Positions 38,233 through 48,471 of a stretch of 64,000 nt of DNA are shown here, piece by piece (the stretch's first letter is position 1; each line of letters begins with the position of its first letter). A model generated the notes under the pieces. It was not told the DNA's origin, ran no database searches, and saw only the letters and a list, made by a program, of their open reading frames with translations. Position numbers and translations under genes: made by a program. This stretch comes from Methylovorus mays (GTDB lineage: Bacteria; Pseudomonadota; Gammaproteobacteria; Burkholderiales; Methylophilaceae). The stretch spans positions 159,695 through 223,694 of the forward strand of contig NZ_JAJAVG010000007.1 in NCBI RefSeq assembly GCF_020531915.1. Direction: 5' to 3'.

Positions 38233-39093
38233 TTATTTAGATTTGGCTTGCTTGACGTGCTCTTCGAGCTCGGTGAAGCCAGGGCGTTCGGTGGAGTACA
38301 GCACCTTGCGGCCAAACTCGACGGCAATCGCCGGAGCGTAACCATTGAGGCTGGCAAGCAGCGTTGCCTTCACGGTCTGGTACATCTTGGTGGATTCATC
38401 CAGCTTTTGCTCCAGCAGGCTGGAAAGCGGGCCGATAAAACCGTAGGCGAGCAGAATACCAAGGAAGGTACCCACCAGCGCGTGAGCAATCAGAATGCCC
38501 AGCTCGGCAGGCGGCAAGGCCACGTTTTCCATGGTGTGCACCACGCCCATCACCGCGGCCACAATACCGAAGGCAGGCAGGCCATCGCCCAGGCGGGCGA
38601 TACAGTGCACAGGCACATGACCTTCCTGGTGGTGGGTCTCGATTTCGTTATCCATGAGGTTTTCCACCTGAAACGCATCCATGTTGCCGGAGATCATCAG
38701 CCGCAGATAATCGGTAATGAACTCCATCAGATGGTGATCCGACTGCAAGGCAGGATATTTGCTGAAGAGCGGACTGCTCTCGGGATTTTCAACGTCGTTT
38801 TCAATCGACATCATGCCATCTTTGCGAATCTTGCTGAGAATCTCGAACAGCAAGGCCAGCAAATCCATGTACAGCGCCTTGGTGAATTTGGAACCTTTGA
38901 ACAGTGTGGGCAATGAAGCCAGGGTGGCTTTCAGCGCCTTGCCATTGTTACCGACAATAAAGGCACCAATCGCACCACCAAAAATCATCAAAACTTCAAG
39001 GGGTTGCCACAAGGCCCCCAAATGCCCCCCTGCCAGCGCGTATCCCCCGAACACGGCCGCCAGGACCACAACATACCCTACGATTACTAGCAC
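38233..39093 (-). CDS. motA: Flagellar stator protein MotA
   Basis: A 286-residue stator subunit with four membrane helices: MLVIVGYVVVLAAVFGGYAL, VLMIFGGAIGAFIVG, and a pair in the second half (GIVAAVMGVVHTM, HALVGTFLGILLAYGFIGPL). The cytoplasmic loop between helices 2 and 3 holds the charged residues that contact FliG. It pairs with MotB to form the proton channel. It is the first gene of the leftward motor/chemotaxis cluster. Confidence 0.94.
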   Translation of the reverse strand: MLVIVGYVVVLAAVFGGYALAGGHLGALWQPLEVLMIFGGAIGAFIVGNNGKALKATLASLPTLFKGSKFTKALYMDLLALLFEILSKIRKDGMMSIENDVENPESSPLFSKYPALQSDHHLMEFITDYLRLMISGNMDAFQVENLMDNEIETHHQEGHVPVHCIARLGDGLPAFGIVAAVMGVVHTMENVALPPAELGILIAHALVGTFLGILLAYGFIGPLSSLLEQKLDESTKMYQTVKATLLASLNGYAPAIAVEFGRKVLYSTERPGFTELEEHVKQAKSK

Positions 39094-39612
39094 TTTTAAA
39101 CCCCCCGATTAAAAAACAGCGTCTATCGCCCGTGATGCATGCCACATATTAAGCCATTCCCCTAAGCTTAGCAGGGTATTGTTATCCGCCAAACGTCGAT
39201 CAGCCTGTGTTTTCCATTTTATATTGCCAATCCAGTCATGTGTCAGGCGCTCTCAAATCCAGCACGGTTTCAGGCTCGACACGCAGCATGTTGACATAGC
39301 TTCGATTGATTAAGGCCAGAATATCAAGATGCACAACGTTGCCTCAGACCTTATGAACAATCACGGCGATCAACATAATGGGTGGATAGCGGTTCGATGA
39401 TTCAGAGGCAAACTAAAGACAGTCTGGTCTCATGTTTGAAAGCTTCAAGGTGCAACAGAACCAATAGATTAAGCTAAATGTGGCGGATAGCACATTCAAT
39501 AGAGAAGGCTTATTGACCACTCAATAACGCGTCTGTAATTTCAATCCCAATAAACCACTAGCCTTTGAATCAGGCGAAAATAACAAAAGAATCAAGAGGG
39601 ACAGCATCTTAC
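39094..39612. other. Divergent intergenic region, with a possible gene remnant
   Basis: About 520 bp between motA and the exporter operon. On the minus strand 39236-39343 reads as a short protein-like tail (INRSYVNMLRVEPETVLDLR), closed by a stop upstream as well. It looks like the end of a lost gene, but I cannot name the family. A palindrome, CTAAGCTTAG, lies near 39164. No clear sigma-28 promoter for motA was seen. Confidence 0.3.
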
Positions 39613-41088
39613 ATGTTTCATGCCGTTAACCTAATGAGACAGGTGAGCACGCAAGGGAGTGTGATCATCTTCTTATTCTTGTTGCCATTATTACTCGCCG
39701 GCTGCAAATCCATGGCCCCCCCACATCAGCGGCCAGCCATGCCTGTCGCGCAAGCCTTCCCAGGGGTGGACAATGCAGAAACAGGGGCCAATGCAGCGGC
39801 CAGTCTTGGGTGGCAGGATTATTTTGCTGATCCTCAGTTACTGGCACTGTTGAGCCGTGCGCTGGATTACAACCGGGACCTGCGCCAGGCCGTACTACGG
39901 GTTGAAAGTGCACGGGCACTGTATGGCGTTCAGCGTGCCGATCTCTTTCCTGGCGTGAATGCCCAAGGGAGTTATGCACGGTCCCGCACGCCAGCAGACA
40001 TGAACCTGACTGGCCGTCCGCTGTTGGCAAATGAATACCAGGTGGACCTGGGAGCTACCAACTGGGAGCTGGATTTCTGGGGCCGTGTACGCAATCTCAA
40101 GGATGCCGCCCTGGAAACCTTTCTGGCGAGTGATGCTTCGCGTCAGGCGTTCACCATTTCATTAATCTCCGACGTGGCGAACACATACCTGAGCTTGCGC
40201 GAGCTGGATGAACGCTTGTTGATCGCCAAGAAAACCATCGAAACCCGCAGTGAATCATTCCGCATCTTCAAACGACGCTTCGAGGTGGGATCCATTTCCA
40301 AGCTGGAGCTGAACCAGATCGAGATATTGCTGGCACAAGCGCAGACGCTGGAATACCAATTGCAGCAATCCCGTGCAACCCAACTGAATGCCTTGACCCT
40401 GCTGGTCGGCAACGAGGTCAGCATCTCCCCGGCAGCACATGATGTTGAGGATGAGCAAATCCTGCGGGTCATCAAGGTCGGCTTACCATCGGACATGCTG
40501 ACTGCGCGCCCTGACATTGTGGCTGCCGAGCACACACTTAAGGGCGCCAATGCCAATATCGGAGCTGCACGCGCTGCGTTTTTTCCCCGCATCACCTTGA
40601 CCGCTGCCTTCGGCACGGCGAGTCGCGAGTTGGACAGTCTTTTTGATTCCGGCACCCAGGCTTGGCGATTTGCACCCAGCCTGACATTGCCGATTTTTGA
40701 TGGTGGACGTAATCGCGCCAATCTTCAGCTGGCAGAAGTCAGGCGCGATATGGCTGTGGCCAATTATGAAAAAACCATACAGGGCGCTTTCCGCGAGGTA
40801 GCCGATGCATTAGCCGCGAGGCAATGGATGACCAAGCAAATCGGCAGCCAGAAGCAAACCGTGGATGCCCAGGCAGAACGCGCACGCCTTGCCGAGTTGC
40901 GTTACGACAACGGGGCCACCTCCTATTTCGAGGTACTGGATGCCCAGCGCACCCTGCTCGAAGAAGAGCAGCAACTGGTTCAAATGCGCCGCGCCTTGCT
41001 CTCCAGCCAGGTCAGCCTATATGCCGCTCTGGGGGGAGGATCACAATCCATTGCCGCGACAACACCTGCTGAGCAGCCTTCTCATTAA
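39613..41088 (+). CDS. Outer-membrane efflux lipoprotein, NodT/TolC family
   Basis: A 491-residue outer-membrane factor. A lipoprotein signal ends at LLLAGC; TolC-type repeats follow, including TNWELDFWGRV and RYDNGATSYFEVLDAQRTLL in the second half. It would form the outer-membrane channel for the exporter encoded downstream. The start was set at ATG 39613, after AAGAGGG; TTG 39565 and ATG 39634 are alternatives. It begins a rightward four-gene operon. Confidence 0.9.
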   Translation: MFHAVNLMRQVSTQGSVIIFLFLLPLLLAGCKSMAPPHQRPAMPVAQAFPGVDNAETGANAAASLGWQDYFADPQLLALLSRALDYNRDLRQAVLRVESARALYGVQRADLFPGVNAQGSYARSRTPADMNLTGRPLLANEYQVDLGATNWELDFWGRVRNLKDAALETFLASDASRQAFTISLISDVANTYLSLRELDERLLIAKKTIETRSESFRIFKRRFEVGSISKLELNQIEILLAQAQTLEYQLQQSRATQLNALTLLVGNEVSISPAAHDVEDEQILRVIKVGLPSDMLTARPDIVAAEHTLKGANANIGAARAAFFPRITLTAAFGTASRELDSLFDSGTQAWRFAPSLTLPIFDGGRNRANLQLAEVRRDMAVANYEKTIQGAFREVADALAARQWMTKQIGSQKQTVDAQAERARLAELRYDNGATSYFEVLDAQRTLLEEEQQLVQMRRALLSSQVSLYAALGGGSQSIAATTPAEQPSH

Positions 41089-41101
41089 TCGGATCAGGGA
41101 T

Positions 41102-42172
41102 ATGAATAGCACAGTTAAAAAATTTATGCCGCTGGTGGCAGTCATCTTAATGGTCATCGCTGGTTTTTATGGCTGGAAAGCGTTGTATGGAAATGATGAC
41201 CTGAAAGGGCTGGCGAGCGGGAACGGACGTATAGAGGCAACAGAAATTGATGTAGCAACCAAGCTGGCGGGCCGCGTGGATGAGATCCTGGTAAAGGAGG
41301 GCGAGTTTGTACAGGCAGGGCAACCATTGGCACGCATGCAGATACAAGTACTTGAGGCACAACGGGATGAGGCAAGAGCGCAATATCAACAAGCAGTAGA
41401 TACTGTGGCGGGCGCCCAGGCGCAAGTCACTTTGCGAGAAAGTGACAAGCTTGCCACTCAGGCATCGGTGATACAGCGTGAGAGCGAACTGGACGCAGCC
41501 CAGCGTCGTCTGGCCCGCTCCGAGGTTCTGTCGGCAGAAGGCGCCTCGTCAATACAGGAACTGGATGATGATCGTGCACGGGTACGCGGTGCGCAGGCGG
41601 CCGTGAATGCGGCCAAGGCTCAGGTGGCGGCGGCAGAGGCCGCGATCAAAGCGGCCCAGGCGCAAGTGGTGGGAGCTCGCTCTGCCGCGACGGCAGCCGA
41701 AGCCACCATTGCCCGCATAGAAGCAGATATCAACGACAGCCTCTTGACATCGCCCCGCAACGGACGGGTGCAATATCGCATAGCTGAGCCGGGAGAGGTG
41801 TTAGCCAGTGGTGGCAAGTTACTTAACCTGGTCGATCTCTCTGATGTGTATATGACGTTCTTCCTGCCGGAAGAAGAGGTAGGCAAGCTTTCATTGGGAG
41901 CGGAGGCCAGGATAGTGCTGGACGCAGCCCCGCAATATGTGATCCCGGCCACCATATCTTTTGTTGCCAGCACGGCGCAGTTCACCCCCAAAAGCGTGGA
42001 AACCGCCAGTGAACGGCAAAAGCTGATGTTCCGCGCCAAAGCGCAAATCAGCCCTGAACTGTTGCAAAAACACTTGAGCGAGGTCAAGACTGGCTTACCT
42101 GGTGTTGCCTGGGTCAAACTGGATAAGCAAGTTGAATGGCCTGCTGACCTTGCGGTGAAAGTACCTCAGTGA
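41102..42172 (+). CDS. HlyD-type periplasmic adaptor (YhiI/YbhG-like)
   Basis: A 356-residue membrane fusion protein. It has one N-terminal membrane helix (about 9-27), lipoyl halves [20 protein letters not shown] and [19 protein letters not shown], and a coiled-coil hairpin rich in Ala and Gln (about 85-205). It joins the ABC pump below to the outer-membrane channel above. The stop codon overlaps the GTG start of the ATPase gene, so translation is coupled. Confidence 0.9.
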   Translation: MNSTVKKFMPLVAVILMVIAGFYGWKALYGNDDLKGLASGNGRIEATEIDVATKLAGRVDEILVKEGEFVQAGQPLARMQIQVLEAQRDEARAQYQQAVDTVAGAQAQVTLRESDKLATQASVIQRESELDAAQRRLARSEVLSAEGASSIQELDDDRARVRGAQAAVNAAKAQVAAAEAAIKAAQAQVVGARSAATAAEATIARIEADINDSLLTSPRNGRVQYRIAEPGEVLASGGKLLNLVDLSDVYMTFFLPEEEVGKLSLGAEARIVLDAAPQYVIPATISFVASTAQFTPKSVETASERQKLMFRAKAQISPELLQKHLSEVKTGLPGVAWVKLDKQVEWPADLAVKVPQ

Positions 42173-44919
42173 ACGCTGGGCAATCCCTTTTACAGCCTGT
42201 GGCCCGTTTGCAGGATGTCAGCCTCCATTATGGCAAGGTTGCAGCATTGGACGATATCAGCCTGGAGATTCCACCTGCATGCATGGTGGGCATGATAGGC
42301 CCGGATGGTGTTGGCAAATCCAGCTTGTTGTCATTGGTGGCGGGTGCCCGTGCTGTCCAGCTTGGTATGGTTGAAGTGCTGGAGGGCAATATGGCCAGCA
42401 AGCAGCATCGCGACAAGGTATGCCCTCGTATTGCCTATATGCCGCAAGGCTTGGGCAAAAATCTGTACCCCACGCTTTCGGTGGAAGAAAACCTGCAGTT
42501 TTTTGGCCGCCTGTTTGGACATGATGCGAATGAGAGGAGGCGGCGCATTGACGAGCTGACCCGTAGCACGGGCCTGCAGAAATTCCTCTCTCGCCCTGCC
42601 GGCAAGCTGTCAGGGGGCATGAAACAGAAGCTGGGGCTGTGTTGTGCGTTGATCCATGACCCTGACTTGCTGATACTGGATGAACCCACCACAGGAGTGG
42701 ATCCGCTTGCCCGTGCGCAGTTCTGGGACTTGATTGCACGTATCAGAACACAGCACAACAGCATGAGCGTCATCGTGGCAACCGCTTATATGGATGAGGC
42801 TCAGCGGTTTGACTGGCTGGTTGCCATGGATGACGGAAAGGTATTGGCGACCGGAACCCCGCAAGCGCTGCTCGACCGGACAGACACCCAGTCACTGGAA
42901 TCCGCCTTTATTGCCTTGTTGCCCGAGGCAAAAAAGCGTGGCCACCTGGCGGTGACCATTCCTCCTTTGCCGGAAGGAAATGAAGCCAACATTGCCATTG
43001 AGGCACGCAATCTCACCATGCGCTTCGGAGATTTTGTCGCTGTAGACCATGTGAGCTTCCGTATCCGCCGAGGCGAGATTTTTGGTTTTCTTGGTTCCAA
43101 TGGCTGTGGCAAGTCCACCACCATGAAAATGCTCACGGGACTACTACCGGCCACGGATGGTCAGGCATGGTTGTTTGGGCATGAGGTTGATCCACGTGAT
43201 ATTGATACCCGCCGCCGTGTGGGCTATATGTCGCAGGCATTTTCACTGTACAGCGAGTTGACCGTGCACCAGAACTTGGTGCTGCATGCTCGCTTATTCC
43301 ATGTACCCGAAGCACAAGTGAATGCACGTGTAGAGGAAATGGTGCAACGTTTTGACTTGGCTGAGGTGCTGGACGGTCTGCCAGACAGTTTGCCACTGGG
43401 CATCAGGCAGCGGCTGTCATTGGCAGTCGCCATGGTGCACAAGCCCGAGTTGCTGATTCTTGATGAGCCGACGTCGGGGGTGGACCCCGTGGCGCGGGAT
43501 AACTTCTGGCGTTTGCTGCTTGAGTTATCACGCCGTGATCAGGTGACCATTTTCATTTCCACCCACTTCATGAACGAGGCCGAGCGTTGTGATCGCATAT
43601 CACTGATGCACGCAGGCAAGGTTCTGGTGAGTGACACACCAGCCAGCATTATCACGACTCGCGGTACAAAAAGCCTAGAGCAGGCATTCATCGACTACCT
43701 GGTCGAGGCTGGCGGCGGCACAGAGTCGTCACCTGAACAGTCGCTCAAGAGCACATCCGAGGTGACAAGCCCCGCCCAGGATGCGCCGCAGCAACGTTTC
43801 AGTGTCAATCGCATGTTCAGCTATTTATGGCGAGAGATGCTGGAGTTGCAGCGGGACCCGGTACGAGGTGGTTTGGCGTTGATAGGGTCCATGTTATTGA
43901 TGCTAGTCATGGGATTCGGCATCAGTCTGGATGTAGAAGATCTGAGTTATGCCGTGCTGGACCGTGACCAAACCACGCTCAGCCAGAACTATGCCTTGAA
44001 TCTTGCCGGGTCCCGCTACTTTATTGAAAAGCCTGCTATCCGCGATTATCAAGACCTGGATAAGCGCATGCGTAGTGGTGAACTATCCCTGGTCATTGAG
44101 ATTCCGCCTGGCTTTGCAAGAAATGTAAAACGCGGCAACAAAGTCGAGATAGGTGCCTGGGTCAATGGCGCCATGCCACAACGTGCTGAGACAGTACAGG
44201 GATATATCCAAGGCATGCACCAGGGATGGCTGGAGCAACAATCTCAGGAACGCTGGGGCGTCAAGCCGACCAGCCTAGCCACCATAGAATACCGTTATCG
44301 CTATAACCCGGATGTACGGAGTCTGCCTGCCATGGTGCCGGCCGTCATTCCCATACTGCTCTTGATGCTGCCAGCCATGCTCGCAGCATTAGCCGTCGTA
44401 CGCGAAAAAGAGTTGGGTTCCATCCTCAATTTGTATGTAACTCCCGTCACGCGACTGGAATTCCTGCTCGGCAAACAATTGCCTTATGTGGTCTTGGCGA
44501 TGCTGAATTTTTTCCTCATGGCATTGCTGGCCGTCATCGTGTTTGGGGTGCCGGTGAAGGGCAGTTTTGCCACATTCACCTTGGCCGCCTTGATGTACTC
44601 CGCTATTGCTACCGGCATAGGCCTGCTTGCTTCAACATTCACCAGCAGCCAGATAGCCGCCTTGTTCTCCACCATGATTGCGTGTATCTCACCGGCAGTA
44701 CAATTTTCCGGCATGCTCAATCCGGTAGCTTCGCTCGAAGGCGTTGGAAGGATAGTGGGCGAAATCTATCCAACCACTTACATGCTGATCATTTCACGCG
44801 GCATATTCAGCAAGGCATTGCATTTTTCTGACCTCTACCGTGAGTTCTGGCCGATTCTGATCGCCATTCCGGTGGTAATGGTGACGACCATCTTGTTGCT
44901 TGATAAGCAGGATAAATGA
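42169..44919 (+). CDS. rbbA: RbbA-like fused double ATPase and ABC-2 permease
   Basis: A 916-residue fusion. NBD1 has Walker [10 protein letters not shown] at about 44 and signature LSGGMKQK at about 146. NBD2 has Walker [10 protein letters not shown] at about 305 and an altered signature, [10 protein letters not shown], at about 407, as in the RbbA/YhiH family. A C-terminal ABC-2 membrane domain follows (about 560-916). In E. coli the yhiI-rbbA-yhhJ operon has the same layout, and RbbA has been linked to ribosomes. Here, with an outer-membrane factor in the operon, export of small molecules is the simpler role. Starts at GTG 42169. Confidence 0.9.
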   Translation: MNAGQSLLQPVARLQDVSLHYGKVAALDDISLEIPPACMVGMIGPDGVGKSSLLSLVAGARAVQLGMVEVLEGNMASKQHRDKVCPRIAYMPQGLGKNLYPTLSVEENLQFFGRLFGHDANERRRRIDELTRSTGLQKFLSRPAGKLSGGMKQKLGLCCALIHDPDLLILDEPTTGVDPLARAQFWDLIARIRTQHNSMSVIVATAYMDEAQRFDWLVAMDDGKVLATGTPQALLDRTDTQSLESAFIALLPEAKKRGHLAVTIPPLPEGNEANIAIEARNLTMRFGDFVAVDHVSFRIRRGEIFGFLGSNGCGKSTTMKMLTGLLPATDGQAWLFGHEVDPRDIDTRRRVGYMSQAFSLYSELTVHQNLVLHARLFHVPEAQVNARVEEMVQRFDLAEVLDGLPDSLPLGIRQRLSLAVAMVHKPELLILDEPTSGVDPVARDNFWRLLLELSRRDQVTIFISTHFMNEAERCDRISLMHAGKVLVSDTPASIITTRGTKSLEQAFIDYLVEAGGGTESSPEQSLKSTSEVTSPAQDAPQQRFSVNRMFSYLWREMLELQRDPVRGGLALIGSMLLMLVMGFGISLDVEDLSYAVLDRDQTTLSQNYALNLAGSRYFIEKPAIRDYQDLDKRMRSGELSLVIEIPPGFARNVKRGNKVEIGAWVNGAMPQRAETVQGYIQGMHQGWLEQQSQERWGVKPTSLATIEYRYRYNPDVRSLPAMVPAVIPILLLMLPAMLAALAVVREKELGSILNLYVTPVTRLEFLLGKQLPYVVLAMLNFFLMALLAVIVFGVPVKGSFATFTLAALMYSAIATGIGLLASTFTSSQIAALFSTMIACISPAVQFSGMLNPVASLEGVGRIVGEIYPTTYMLIISRGIFSKALHFSDLYREFWPILIAIPVVMVTTILLLDKQDK

Positions 44920-44928
44920 GGTAGTAAC

Positions 44929-46053
44929 ATGCGATTTATTTCCACAATCTATCACCTGAGTATCAAGGAGTTATGGAGCCTGATTCGTGATCCCATCATG
45001 CTCTGCCTGATCGGCTTTGCCTTCACCGTGATGATCCACAACTCTGCCACGGCAGTGCCCGAAACCTTGCACAAGGCGCCGATTGCCATTGTGGATGAAG
45101 ATGCTTCCCCGTTATCGGCCCGCATTATCTCTGCCTTTTACCCACCGCACTTTGCCACCCCACCGCTCATCACGCAAAGCCAGATTGATCCCGGCATGGA
45201 TGCAGGCCAGTACACATTTGCCTTGCATATCCCGCCGAATTTCCAGCACGATGTGCTGGCAGGCAAATCTCCAGCATTGCAGTTGAATATTGATGCCACC
45301 CGCATGTCGCAGGCCTTTTCTGGCAACCGCTATATCCAGGATATCGTGCTGTCTGAGGTCAATGAATTTGCACGACGTTATCGCACTACCACCGAAATGC
45401 CAGTGGGGCTGGCGTTGCGCATGCGGTTTAATCCTACGCTCACCCAATCGTGGTTTGGCGCCATGTCCGAAATCATCAATAACGTCACCATGCTCTCCAT
45501 TATCCTGACTGGCGCCGCCCTGATTCGCGAACGTGAGCATGGCACCATAGAGCACCTCCTGGTAATGCCGGTGACGCCGACCGAGATCATGCTGGCCAAG
45601 GTCTTGTCCATGGGCCTGGTCGTGTTGCTGGCAGTAACGTTATCACTGCTGTTTGTCGTTGAAGGGTGGTTGAAGGTACCGATTCAAGGTTCCATCATTT
45701 TGTTTTTGCTGGGAACTTCATTGCATCTTTTCGCTACCACTTCCATGGGCATTTTCATGGCCACCATTGCTCGTAATATGCCGCAGTTTGGCATGCTGAT
45801 GATTCTTGTATTGTTACCATTGCAGATGCTCTCTGGCGGCCTTACACCACGGGAAAATATGCCTGAAATTGTGCAGAACATTATGTTGCTGGCACCGACC
45901 ACACACTTTGTGGAACTGGGGCAAGCCATTTTGTTCAGAGGTGCCGGCTTTGATGTAGTTTGGGGCTCTTTCCTGGCACTGCTGCTCATAGGCACCCTAT
46001 TGTTCATCGTGTCCTTGGCTCGCTTCCGCAAGACGATTAGCCTGATGGCTTAA
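44929..46053 (+). CDS. yhhJ: ABC-2 type permease (YhhJ-like)
   Basis: A 374-residue membrane protein: one N-terminal helix, a large periplasmic domain (about 45-170) and five helices in the C-terminal half, with REREHGTIEHLLVMPVTPTEIMLAK typical of ABC-2 permeases of this type. It would pair with the permease half of the RbbA-like protein. It follows by 9 bp and ends the operon. Confidence 0.9.
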   Translation: MRFISTIYHLSIKELWSLIRDPIMLCLIGFAFTVMIHNSATAVPETLHKAPIAIVDEDASPLSARIISAFYPPHFATPPLITQSQIDPGMDAGQYTFALHIPPNFQHDVLAGKSPALQLNIDATRMSQAFSGNRYIQDIVLSEVNEFARRYRTTTEMPVGLALRMRFNPTLTQSWFGAMSEIINNVTMLSIILTGAALIREREHGTIEHLLVMPVTPTEIMLAKVLSMGLVVLLAVTLSLLFVVEGWLKVPIQGSIILFLLGTSLHLFATTSMGIFMATIARNMPQFGMLMILVLLPLQMLSGGLTPRENMPEIVQNIMLLAPTTHFVELGQAILFRGAGFDVVWGSFLALLLIGTLLFIVSLARFRKTISLMA

Positions 46054-46069
46054 ATTTACATTTGTCTGC

Positions 46070-46262
46070 GGCGGGCATGGCGGCTGGCGAGAGATAGGCA
46101 AACACCGCATCAAATTCGCCAAAGTCGAGCTTGTGGTAATCCCCAAGTACAAAAGGGGCGGATGAGCGGCGCCACTTCAATCCCCAGCATCTGGCAGTCA
46201 GGCCTCCCAGCTGGATCAGCAAGGCACGGGTAGCAGGCAATACACGAGGGGACTCAGATGCT
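46070..46262 (-). pseudogene. Remnant of the SAM methyltransferase at 51043-51849
   Basis: The minus-strand frame carries VLPATRALLIQLG and then, after a gap, FVLGDYHKLDFGEFDAVFAYLSPAAMPA, which match residues of the intact protein at both ends. About 130 internal residues are missing, including the membrane helices and the SAM site DIGSGLG, plus a second small gap. It cannot be a working enzyme. It lies just after yhhJ and belongs to a decayed direct copy of the methyltransferase-flhC segment. Confidence 0.75.
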
Positions 46263-46522
46263 ATGAAAAAGAGGCATGTCTGGATAAAGACCGGATGCTG
46301 GATCAGGCGCAATGGCCGCCATCGAAAAAAACAGGACCACACAAGAGGCCAGGCAACATGATGTGACCCGAGCAAGCATGGCAAATAAGCTTCGCTCCGA
46401 TGTCACGTTGAGATATATCCTGCGTTTGTAATCCACCCTGCCCCTGATTCAGCGCCCTGGGGCGCGGGGCGCTATTCACTGGCGATGTGGTGATACCTCA
46501 ACAGCGCGAATTTGCCCGGCGC

Positions 46523-46573
46523 CCATTTCCCTGGTTTTTTTGGTTTTGCCAGCACGCGAAGGCACATGGCACA
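46523..46573 (-). repeat. 51-bp exact copy of the flhC 3' end
   Basis: Identical to 52109-52159 in the flhC coding end (codons for [13 protein letters not shown] and neighbours). The spacing from the methyltransferase remnant is close to that in the intact locus, so the two are parts of one duplicated segment. Confidence 0.85.
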
Positions 46574-46667
46574 CGCTGCCTGTCCCCGTGGTGGTTTCCG
46601 CATACCATCTGCGGAAAAGGTAAGCCCCTGCGGCCGGGAGTTGCGCATCGGCCTGTGTTCAGCAATA

Positions 46668-46687
46668 ATTGATATTAATTCTCATTT
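46668..46687. promoter_or_regulatory. Fur box upstream of fecI
   Basis: TTGATATTAATTCTCATTTG reads on the other strand as AATGAGAATTAATATCAA, close to the Fur operator (GATAATGATAATCATTATC). It lies about 20 bp before the fecI start, so iron repletion would shut off the sigma factor. Confidence 0.7.
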
Positions 46688-46705
46688 GCTGTTGAACATC
46701 TCCCA

Positions 46706-47248
46706 TTGAGCCACGCCTCCTCTCTTCTTGAAAATCTTTATGTCCATCATCATGGCTGGCTGCAGGGGTGGTTGCGCCGTCGCCTGGGCAATGGCGCCGA
46801 TGCCGCAGACCTTGCACATGACACCTTTGTCAGACTGATCAGCGGTCGCACGCAGCGGCGTTTTGACAGCGTGGCAGAGGCGAGAGCCTATCTGCGCACC
46901 ACGGCCCAGCATTTATGCATCAACCTGTGGCGGCGGCAGGAAATCGAAAAAGCCTGGCTGGACACACTGGCCAGCATGCCGCTAGCGAACCACCCTTCGG
47001 CCGAACGTCAGGCCATGGTTCTGCAGGCGCTGGAAGAGGTTCTGACCATGTTGCACCAGTTGTCCCCCAAAGCGGCCCGTGCCTTCACCCTCGCCGTGAT
47101 CTGCGAGATGACGGACGATGAGGTTGGGCTGGAGCTGGGCGTCTCTGGCCGCATGGTGCGCAAGTATGTCGCACAAGCCATGCTGGGCTGCCTGAGCTTG
47201 CGCGCCCGGCAAACTGCAACCGAATTAAGCCATGAGCCCGCTGCCTGA
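46706..47248 (+). CDS. fecI: FecI-family ECF sigma factor
   Basis: A 180-residue extracytoplasmic-function sigma factor of the iron-siderophore group. Region 2 is visible as ADAADLAHDTFVRLI and AEARAYLRTTAQHLCINLWRR; region 4 as QLSPKAARAFTLAVICEMTDDEVGLELGVSGRMVRKYV. It would transcribe the TonB receptor gene downstream when signalled by FecR. The start is a TTG in MSHASSLLENLYVHH; a Fur box lies just upstream. It overlaps fecR by 17 bp. Confidence 0.9.
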   Translation: MSHASSLLENLYVHHHGWLQGWLRRRLGNGADAADLAHDTFVRLISGRTQRRFDSVAEARAYLRTTAQHLCINLWRRQEIEKAWLDTLASMPLANHPSAERQAMVLQALEEVLTMLHQLSPKAARAFTLAVICEMTDDEVGLELGVSGRMVRKYVAQAMLGCLSLRARQTATELSHEPAA

Positions 47249-48278
47249 CGGGCCGCTACCAGCACTGCACCGCAAGATGAGTCGCATCACCTCCAGCTCC
47301 TTGAGTCCAGAACCTTCTCACACCATACTGACGCAGGCTGCCGAGTGGTATGCCCGCCTGCGCGATGGCAAAGCCAGCCGACATGATTATGCGAGCTGGC
47401 AAACCTGGCTAGACGCCGCCGAGGAGCACCGGACTGCCTGGCGTTATGTGGAAGAAATCAGTCGCGGAATGGACCCTCTGCGTCATATCGCAGATCCGCG
47501 CCGGGCGGCAAATGCGCTCAATGCAGCCAATGCCAGCTTGCATGCCCGGCGCCGCGTGCTGGCAAGCATAGCGGCACTGGTCGGCGGGGGTATGCTCGGC
47601 TGGTTGGGCTGGCGCGAAGCCCGGCTGCCATCAAGCCTGCTAGCGTGGACAGCAGATCACCACACCAGCACCGGCGAGCAGCGCGCACTCACCCTGGCCG
47701 ATGGCTCCCGCCTGTGGCTCAATACCGCCAGTGCCATCAATCTGGACTTCAACGCCCGTGAACGCCGCATTACCCTGCTGGCAGGTGAAACCTTCATTGA
47801 AACGGCTCCGGATAGCGCACGTCCTTTCCTGGTAGAAACCATGCATGGTCGGCTGCGGGCCTTGGGCACCCGTTTCAATGTGCGCCTCAATGCAGCCAAC
47901 ACCCGGCTGGATGTCTATGACGGCGCCGTGGAAATACGAACCTCTTCCAACGGCATCACGCGCCTGGTGGCAGCAGGGCAGCAGTCCTTTTTCGATACGG
48001 GTCATATCACGTCTCCCAAGCCCGCCGATATGGCGCGTGAAGCCTGGATACAGGGCACCCTGGTCGCGGATAACATCGCGCTACGCGAGGTCGTCGATGA
48101 ATTGCGTCGCTACCGACCGGGCCATTTGGGGGTGGCAGATGCCGTGGCCAACCTCAAGGTTTATGGCAACTTCCCCATACAGGACACCGACCGTGCGCTG
48201 CACATGCTGGCAAGCGCGCTCCCCATCCAGATCCAGCAGCCTCTTCCCTGGTGGACCACACTGGAAGCCCTTCCCTGA
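47232..48278 (+). CDS. fecR: FecR-family anti-sigma factor / signal transducer
   Basis: A 348-residue inner-membrane regulator. A cytoplasmic N-terminal domain (about 30-100, QAAEWYARLRDGKASRHDYASWQTWL) precedes one membrane helix (about 108-126) and a periplasmic FecR domain (GEQRALTLADGSRLWLNTAS, RALGTRFNVRL). It ends in an STN-interacting segment. It senses the loaded TonB receptor and controls the FecI-type sigma factor. Another ATG (MSRITSSS, 47277) is possible. Confidence 0.9.
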   Translation: MSPLPDGPLPALHRKMSRITSSSLSPEPSHTILTQAAEWYARLRDGKASRHDYASWQTWLDAAEEHRTAWRYVEEISRGMDPLRHIADPRRAANALNAANASLHARRRVLASIAALVGGGMLGWLGWREARLPSSLLAWTADHHTSTGEQRALTLADGSRLWLNTASAINLDFNARERRITLLAGETFIETAPDSARPFLVETMHGRLRALGTRFNVRLNAANTRLDVYDGAVEIRTSSNGITRLVAAGQQSFFDTGHITSPKPADMAREAWIQGTLVADNIALREVVDELRRYRPGHLGVADAVANLKVYGNFPIQDTDRALHMLASALPIQIQQPLPWWTTLEALP

Positions 48279-48471
48279 AAAAATCCTGATTAAGCGGTTC
48301 CGGGTTTTGCCCGCTCATTGGTTTAACAATGCAAGAAGACACCATGACCGTTAAACCCGCCAAGCCGGCGTGACGCAGACCGGGCCTCGCCCGCTGCCCA
48401 TCCCGGTAGCCAGACAGTTCGTGTGATGAGGGTCTTCGTTTTATTGACCCTATTCCAGAGGAAATCCATTG

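Noticed and set aside
39120..39170. A sigma-28 promoter for motA
   Set aside because: A GGCGATAG-like element exists, but the spacing to the nearest TAA-type box is 17 rather than 15 and the bases match poorly.
46037..46384. A 115-residue protein gene after yhhJ
   Set aside because: Only its middle resembles a protein, and that part is a deleted copy of the methyltransferase; it was called a pseudogene.
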